The position numbers and the translations under genes were made by a program. Source: Brotaphodocola sp003480315 (lineage in GTDB: Bacteria > Bacillota > Clostridia > Lachnospirales > Lachnospiraceae). From it: a DNA stretch of 64,000 nucleotides. The notes under the pieces were generated by a model. That model ran no database searches. It saw nothing but the letters and a program-made list of their open reading frames with translations, and was not told the DNA's origin. Shown here piece by piece: positions 60,399 to 64,000 of the stretch (the first letter of the stretch is position 1; the number at the start of each line of letters is the position of its first letter). The stretch lies in assembly GCF_964246085.1 (NCBI RefSeq), contig NZ_CAXTPD010000016.1; one strand, given 5' to 3'.

Positions 60399-61838
60399 AT
60401 GAATATTGGAATCGTGTTTTACTTTTTGGGCTGGGTCCTTGGCATAGAGGGCATCCTGATGATCCTTCCCTGTGTGGTGGCTCTGGTCTACCGGGAGCCA
60501 AGCGGGTTCTATTTCCTGGGTGTGGCGCTGTTCTGCGGCATCAGCGGATGGCTGCTGTCCCACAAAAAATTAAAGAGTACCGTATTTTACGCAAAAGAGG
60601 GCTTTGTAGCCGTGTCCCTGAGCTGGATCGTTCTAAGCTTCTTTGGCGCGCTTCCGTTTTTCCTGAGCGGAGAGATCCCGCTTTTAGAAGATGCGCTGTT
60701 TGAGGTCATTTCCGGCTTTACCACAACCGGTGCCAGTGTTTTGCCGGATGTAGAGGCCTTAAGCCGCTGCATGCTGATGTGGCGCAGCTTTACCCACTGG
60801 ATCGGCGGTATGGGTGTGCTGGTCTTTATCCTGGCTGTGCTTCCGCTGGCCGGCGGATATAACATTCATATCATGCGGGCAGAAAGCCCGGGACCATCTG
60901 TGGGAAAGCTGGTTCCAAGAGTCCGCACCACGGCAAAGATCCTGTACCTGATCTACCTGTTTATCACAGTCGTACAGATCATTCTGCTGCTTTTTACCGG
61001 CATGCCGCTGTTTGATGCCATGGCCATGAGCTTTGGCACAGCTGGAACCGGTGGATTCGGCATTGTCAACAGCAGCTGCGGCGATTACACATCCCTGCAG
61101 CAGTGGATCTTTACCATTTTCATGATCCTGTTCGGCGTGAATTTTAATGTGTATTACCTGTTTCTGATCCGCAAGCCGAAGGATGCCCTGCGCTGCGAGG
61201 AGATGAGAGGATATCTCGGGATCATCCTGGTAAGTACGCTGCTTATCACCTGGAATATCCGCGGCATGTTCCCGGATATCCTGACTGCATTAAAGCACGC
61301 TGCATTCCAGGTCGGATCCATCATCACCACGACCGGTTATTCCACCACGGACTTTGATCTGTGGCCCGGCTTTTCCCGGACAATCCTCGTGTGCCTGATG
61401 TTTATCGGGGCCTGTGCCGGAAGTACCGGCGGCGGAATTAAGGTATCCCGTATTGCCATTGCCGTGAAAACAGTGAACAAGGAGCTCTCCTCCCTGATCC
61501 ATCCGCGAAATGTTAAGGTACTAAAATATGAAGGAAAGGCCATTGAGCACAATGTGCTGCGTTCCATCAATACGTACCTGGTAGCCTATATCCTGATCTT
61601 TACAGTGTCCCTGCTGCTCATCAGCCTGGACAACTTTGATCTGACCACGAACTTTACGGCTATTGCGGCAACCTTAAACAACATCGGACCGGGACTTTCC
61701 AAAGTCGGGCCGACCTGCAACTTCGGTATTTTCAGCCCCATCAACAAATATATCCTGATGTTTGACATGCTGGCAGGCCGCCTGGAGCTGTTCCCGATGC
61801 TGCTTCTGTTTGCCCCGCGTACCTGGATGAGAGAGTAG
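60399..61838 (+). CDS. trkH: TrkH, potassium uptake channel subunit
   Basis: A 479-residue membrane protein with four membrane-pore-membrane repeats. The selectivity-filter glycines lie in GFTTTGASVLPD, FGTAGTGGFGIV, ITTTGYSTTDFD and NNIGPGLSKVGP. It imports K+ together with TrkA. It completes an operon that sits between RNase G and the L21 leader, a block where these potassium genes are not usual. Confidence 0.94.
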   Translation: MNIGIVFYFLGWVLGIEGILMILPCVVALVYREPSGFYFLGVALFCGISGWLLSHKKLKSTVFYAKEGFVAVSLSWIVLSFFGALPFFLSGEIPLLEDALFEVISGFTTTGASVLPDVEALSRCMLMWRSFTHWIGGMGVLVFILAVLPLAGGYNIHIMRAESPGPSVGKLVPRVRTTAKILYLIYLFITVVQIILLLFTGMPLFDAMAMSFGTAGTGGFGIVNSSCGDYTSLQQWIFTIFMILFGVNFNVYYLFLIRKPKDALRCEEMRGYLGIILVSTLLITWNIRGMFPDILTALKHAAFQVGSIITTTGYSTTDFDLWPGFSRTILVCLMFIGACAGSTGGGIKVSRIAIAVKTVNKELSSLIHPRNVKVLKYEGKAIEHNVLRSINTYLVAYILIFTVSLLLISLDNFDLTTNFTAIAATLNNIGPGLSKVGPTCNFGIFSPINKYILMFDMLAGRLELFPMLLLFAPRTWMRE

Positions 61839-61915
61839 CAGACACCGCGAACATTTCCCATATTCAGGGCTGCAGCCGCGCGGCAAAAAACTTTGAAAAA
61901 AGTTGAAATACAGGA

Positions 61916-61944
61916 TTGACAGCCGCATGGTTTCATGCTAATAT
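61916..61944 (+). promoter_or_regulatory. Promoter of rplU-prp-rpmA
   Basis: TTGACA (61916-61921) and TAATAT (61939-61944) are spaced by 17 bases. Transcription should start near 61951, just at the leader. Confidence 0.75.
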
Positions 61945-61948
61945 ACAT

Positions 61949-62035
61949 GAGTATGTGCCGCACAGCGAGGTTTGAAAGTTCCGAGTCCATCGGATCCGGA
62001 CACCGAAACTGGCGAGTAATGATAATAGGAGGTGC
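61949..62035 (+). ncRNA. Ribosomal protein L21 leader
   Basis: This structured leader lies between the promoter and rplU. It shows GTGCCGCACAGCGAGGTTTG, GTCCATCGGATCCGGAC (a stem) and CGAAACTGGCGAGTAATGAT, resembling the known Firmicute L21 leader that lets L21 (or L27) repress its own operon. The assignment is from memory of the motif and position. Confidence 0.6.
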
Positions 62036-62038
62036 CAT

Positions 62039-62347
62039 ATGTACGCGATTATTGCAACAGGTGGTAAGCAGTACAAAGTAGCAGAAGGCGATATCATTAA
62101 GGTTGAAAAGCTTGGTGTAGACGCTGGCGAAACCGTTACGTTTGACCAGGTTCTTGCAGTTAACAACGGAGAGTTATCCATCGGATGCCCGACTGTAGCA
62201 GGTGCAACTGTTACCGGAACCGTAGTTAAAGAGGCAAAAGCAAAAAAGGTGATCGTTTACAAGTATAAGAGAAAATCTGGCTATCATAAAAAGAATGGTC
62301 ACAGACAGCTCTTTACCGAGATCAAGATCGACAAGATCAATGCTTAA
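62039..62347 (+). CDS. rplU: Ribosomal protein L21
   Basis: A 102-residue 50S subunit protein: MYAIIATGGKQYKVAEGDII, KLGVDAGETVTF, YKYKRKSGYHKKNGHRQLFT. Length and motif are normal. AGGAGGTG is directly upstream. It is the first gene of the classical rplU-prp-rpmA operon. Confidence 0.97.
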   Translation: MYAIIATGGKQYKVAEGDIIKVEKLGVDAGETVTFDQVLAVNNGELSIGCPTVAGATVTGTVVKEAKAKKVIVYKYKRKSGYHKKNGHRQLFTEIKIDKINA

Positions 62348-62353
62348 TTTATC

Positions 62354-62692
62354 ATGATTAACGTAACCGTATCTGTTGATTCCGACCATCGTTATCATGG
62401 GATTTCTTTTCTGGGTCACGCAGGTTATGCAGATGATCATCAGGAAGGACAGGAGCTGGTTTGTGCAGCTGTGTCTGCCCTGACACTCAATATGGCAAAT
62501 TCTGTGGAGCATTTCACAGACGACCAGTTTGAGGCAGATGAGGACGAGCAGTCCGGGATGTTCCGTTTCCGGTTTACCGGGGCGATTAGTCCGGAAGCAG
62601 CACTCCTTATGAATTCTCTTGTGCTCGGCTTAGAGGACATTGAGGAAACATACGGAGAACCGTATATAAAAATTCGATTTGAGGAGGTGTAA
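62354..62692 (+). CDS. prp: Ribosomal-processing cysteine protease Prp
   Basis: A 112-residue protease that trims the N-terminal extension of L27 in Firmicutes. The catalytic His is in FLGHAGYAD and the Cys in ELVCAAVSALTLNMANS. It lies between rplU and rpmA, whose product carries the cleavable extension. Confidence 0.93.
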   Translation: MINVTVSVDSDHRYHGISFLGHAGYADDHQEGQELVCAAVSALTLNMANSVEHFTDDQFEADEDEQSGMFRFRFTGAISPEAALLMNSLVLGLEDIEETYGEPYIKIRFEEV

Positions 62693-62695
62693 GAG

Positions 62696-62986
62696 ATGTT
62701 TAAGATGAACCTTCAGTTATTCGCTCATAAAAAAGGTGTAGGTTCTACCAAGAACGGTAGAGATTCTGAGTCCAAGAGACTTGGCGCTAAAAGAGCAGAT
62801 GGTCAGTTCGTATTAGCTGGTAACATTCTTTACAGACAGCGCGGTACTAAGATCCATCCGGGTCTGAACGTAGGACGCGGCGGCGATGATACTTTATTCG
62901 CTACTGTAGACGGCGTTGTAAGATTTGAGAGAAAGGGCAGAGACAAAAAGCAGGTTTCTGTATACCCAAGAACAATCAACGAATAA
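62696..62986 (+). CDS. rpmA: Ribosomal protein L27 precursor with Prp-cleaved extension
   Basis: A 96-residue protein. The MFKMNLQLF extension precedes the mature N-terminus AHKKGVGSTKNGRDSESKRL, which reaches the peptidyl transferase centre. Cleavage after LQLF by Prp is essential in S. aureus (known). GAGGAGGTG precedes the ATG by a few bases. It is followed by a terminator. Confidence 0.97.
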   Translation: MFKMNLQLFAHKKGVGSTKNGRDSESKRLGAKRADGQFVLAGNILYRQRGTKIHPGLNVGRGGDDTLFATVDGVVRFERKGRDKKQVSVYPRTINE

Positions 62987-62998
62987 TGACACTGACAG

Positions 62999-63034
62999 GG
63001 CTTCATACTGATTACTGGTATGAAGCCTTTTTTT
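62999..63034 (+). terminator. Terminator of the rplU operon
   Basis: GGCTTCATAC (62999-63008) pairs with GTATGAAGCC (63018-63027), followed by TTTTTTT. Confidence 0.92.
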
Positions 63035-63055
63035 GGAAAGGATTTAGGTGAATCC

Positions 63056-64000
63056 ATGTTTGCAGATAATGCAAAAATTTTTATCAAATCAGGAAAAGGC
63101 GGAGACGGCCATGTGAGTTTCCGCAAGGAATTGTTTGTGCCGGCAGGCGGTCCTGACGGCGGTGATGGAGGAAAAGGCGGAGACATCATTTTTGAGGTGG
63201 ATCCGGGTTTAAATACATTAACAGATTTTCGTCATGTTCGGAAATATGTAGCACGAGATGGAGAACAAGGCGGCAAGAAGCGATGCCACGGTGCCAACGC
63301 AGAGAACCTGGTGATCAAAGTTCCGGAAGGAACCGTCATCAAGGACTTTGAGACCGGCAAGGTCATCGCAGATATGTCCGGTGAAAATAAACGAGAAACT
63401 ATTTTACGGGGCGGCAAGGGCGGCCTCGGCAATATGAACTTCGCAACCCCGACCATGCAGGCACCAAAGTATGCACAGCCTGGTCAGCAGGGTCATGAGC
63501 TCTGGGTTCAGCTGGAATTAAAGGTCATTGCAGACGTTGGTCTGGTCGGCTTTCCAAACGTTGGAAAATCCACCCTTCTTTCCCGCGTATCCAACGCAAA
63601 ACCGAAGATTGCAAACTATCATTTCACAACCTTAAACCCGCATCTGGGTGTGGTTGACTTAGACGGCGGAGCCGGCTTTGTTATGGCAGATATCCCGGGC
63701 CTGATCGAGGGAGCTTCCCAGGGCATCGGTCTTGGCCACGACTTTCTTCGCCACATTGAGCGCTGCCGCGTTCTGGTCCATGTGGTAGATGCCGCAGGTA
63801 CGGAAGGACGCGATCCGATTGCAGATATCCGCGCCATCAACGCAGAACTGGAGGCATACAATCCGGAGCTGTTAAAGCGTCCGATGGTCATTGCAGCCAA
63901 TAAGATTGACGCCGTTTACTCTGAGGACGAGGATCCGGTCGAGATCCTGAAACAGGAATTTGAGCCGGAAGGCATCAAGGTGTTCCCGATTTCCGCAGTC
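63056..64000 (+). CDS. obgE: GTPase Obg, 5' part (runs off the window)
   Basis: 315 codons are visible from ATG 63056 with no stop before the edge. The glycine-rich Obg fold (1-158: FIKSGKGGDGHVSFRKELFV, GGPDGGDGGKGGDI) is followed by the GTPase domain with G1 GFPNVGKST (near 164), switch II DIPGLIEGASQG and G4 NKID. Obg is an essential GTPase in ribosome assembly and stress control. GGAAAGG lies before the start. It is close behind L27, as in most Firmicutes. Confidence 0.95.
   Translation, partial: MFADNAKIFIKSGKGGDGHVSFRKELFVPAGGPDGGDGGKGGDIIFEVDPGLNTLTDFRHVRKYVARDGEQGGKKRCHGANAENLVIKVPEGTVIKDFETGKVIADMSGENKRETILRGGKGGLGNMNFATPTMQAPKYAQPGQQGHELWVQLELKVIADVGLVGFPNVGKSTLLSRVSNAKPKIANYHFTTLNPHLGVVDLDGGAGFVMADIPGLIEGASQGIGLGHDFLRHIERCRVLVHVVDAAGTEGRDPIADIRAINAELEAYNPELLKRPMVIAANKIDAVYSEDEDPVEILKQEFEPEGIKVFPISAV

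Noticed and set aside
1..64000. CRISPR array, tRNA or rRNA genes
   Set aside because: No regularly spaced repeats and no recognisable tRNA or rRNA sequence were seen by eye. A covariance search could still find a tRNA that I missed.

Overview
The window looks like chromosome from a gut-type Lachnospiraceae (Clostridia, Bacillota). The evidence is the short-form HisG with a HisZ partner, the HisIE protein with a HisF-like front half, an L27 precursor with a Prp-cleavable N-terminal extension next to prp, the radical SAM / DUF2344 / RNase G / rplU block, clear Shine-Dalgarno sites, and TTGACA-N17-TATAAT promoters. No rRNA, tRNA or CRISPR array was seen. The genus is not resolved.

Layout. 0.2-1.7 kb holds a PurF-like protein that lacks the usual catalytic cysteine (minus strand). 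1.9-7.8 kb is a his operon (hisZ-hisG-hisD-hisB-hisA-hisIE fusion; no hisC, hisF or hisH here). 8.0-9.3 kb is a MATE exporter. 9.4-15.8 kb is a phosphate-related block with two PhoP-box-like arrays: a decayed phoH, an HD phosphohydrolase, a Na/Pi symporter with PhoU-like tail, 6-phosphofructokinase and polyphosphate kinase. 16.0-17.0 kb is a broken M20 amidohydrolase, cut by a roughly 6.9 kb serine-recombinase element carrying a two-gene ABC transporter and a TetR regulator. 23.9-29.7 kb holds a SleB-type hydrolase, a formate/nitrite-type transporter behind two palindromic operators, a moeA relic, and a tyrosine recombinase paired with an RHH/coiled-coil protein.

29.7-43.1 kb is one hybrid sensor histidine kinase gene split by about 11 kb of accessory DNA. 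The insert contains a group II intron, a winged-helix / deoxyribosyltransferase-like protein with a frameshifted PemK/MazF toxin, nested IS1182 and IS66 remnants, a restriction-modification system with two methyltransferases and a C-protein switch, and a DUF262 + HEPN nuclease pair. It is AT-rich and reads as a defence island. I consider it the most likely place for a poorly described system.

43.3-45.7 kb has a lipoprotein, a small membrane protein and a decayed AAA ATPase. 45.8-54.1 kb is a LysR-controlled operon with a complete PotABCD-like ABC importer, adenine deaminase and a second amidohydrolase, suggesting uptake and deamination of a purine-like compound. 54.1-54.9 kb is IS and gene debris. 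55.2-64.0 kb is core: radical SAM proteins, RNase G, TrkA/TrkH, an L21 leader with rplU-prp-rpmA, and the start of obgE, which runs off the window.

The window is unusually rich in broken genes: phoH, M20, moeA, histidine kinase (insertion plus amber codon), intron RT (amber codon), pemK, two IS1182 transposases, AAA ATPase and an unidentified gene near 54.7 kb. Some single-base events lie in or next to base runs and could be assembly errors; the large deletions cannot be. All functional calls rest on reading motifs and translated sequence by eye; no database search was run.
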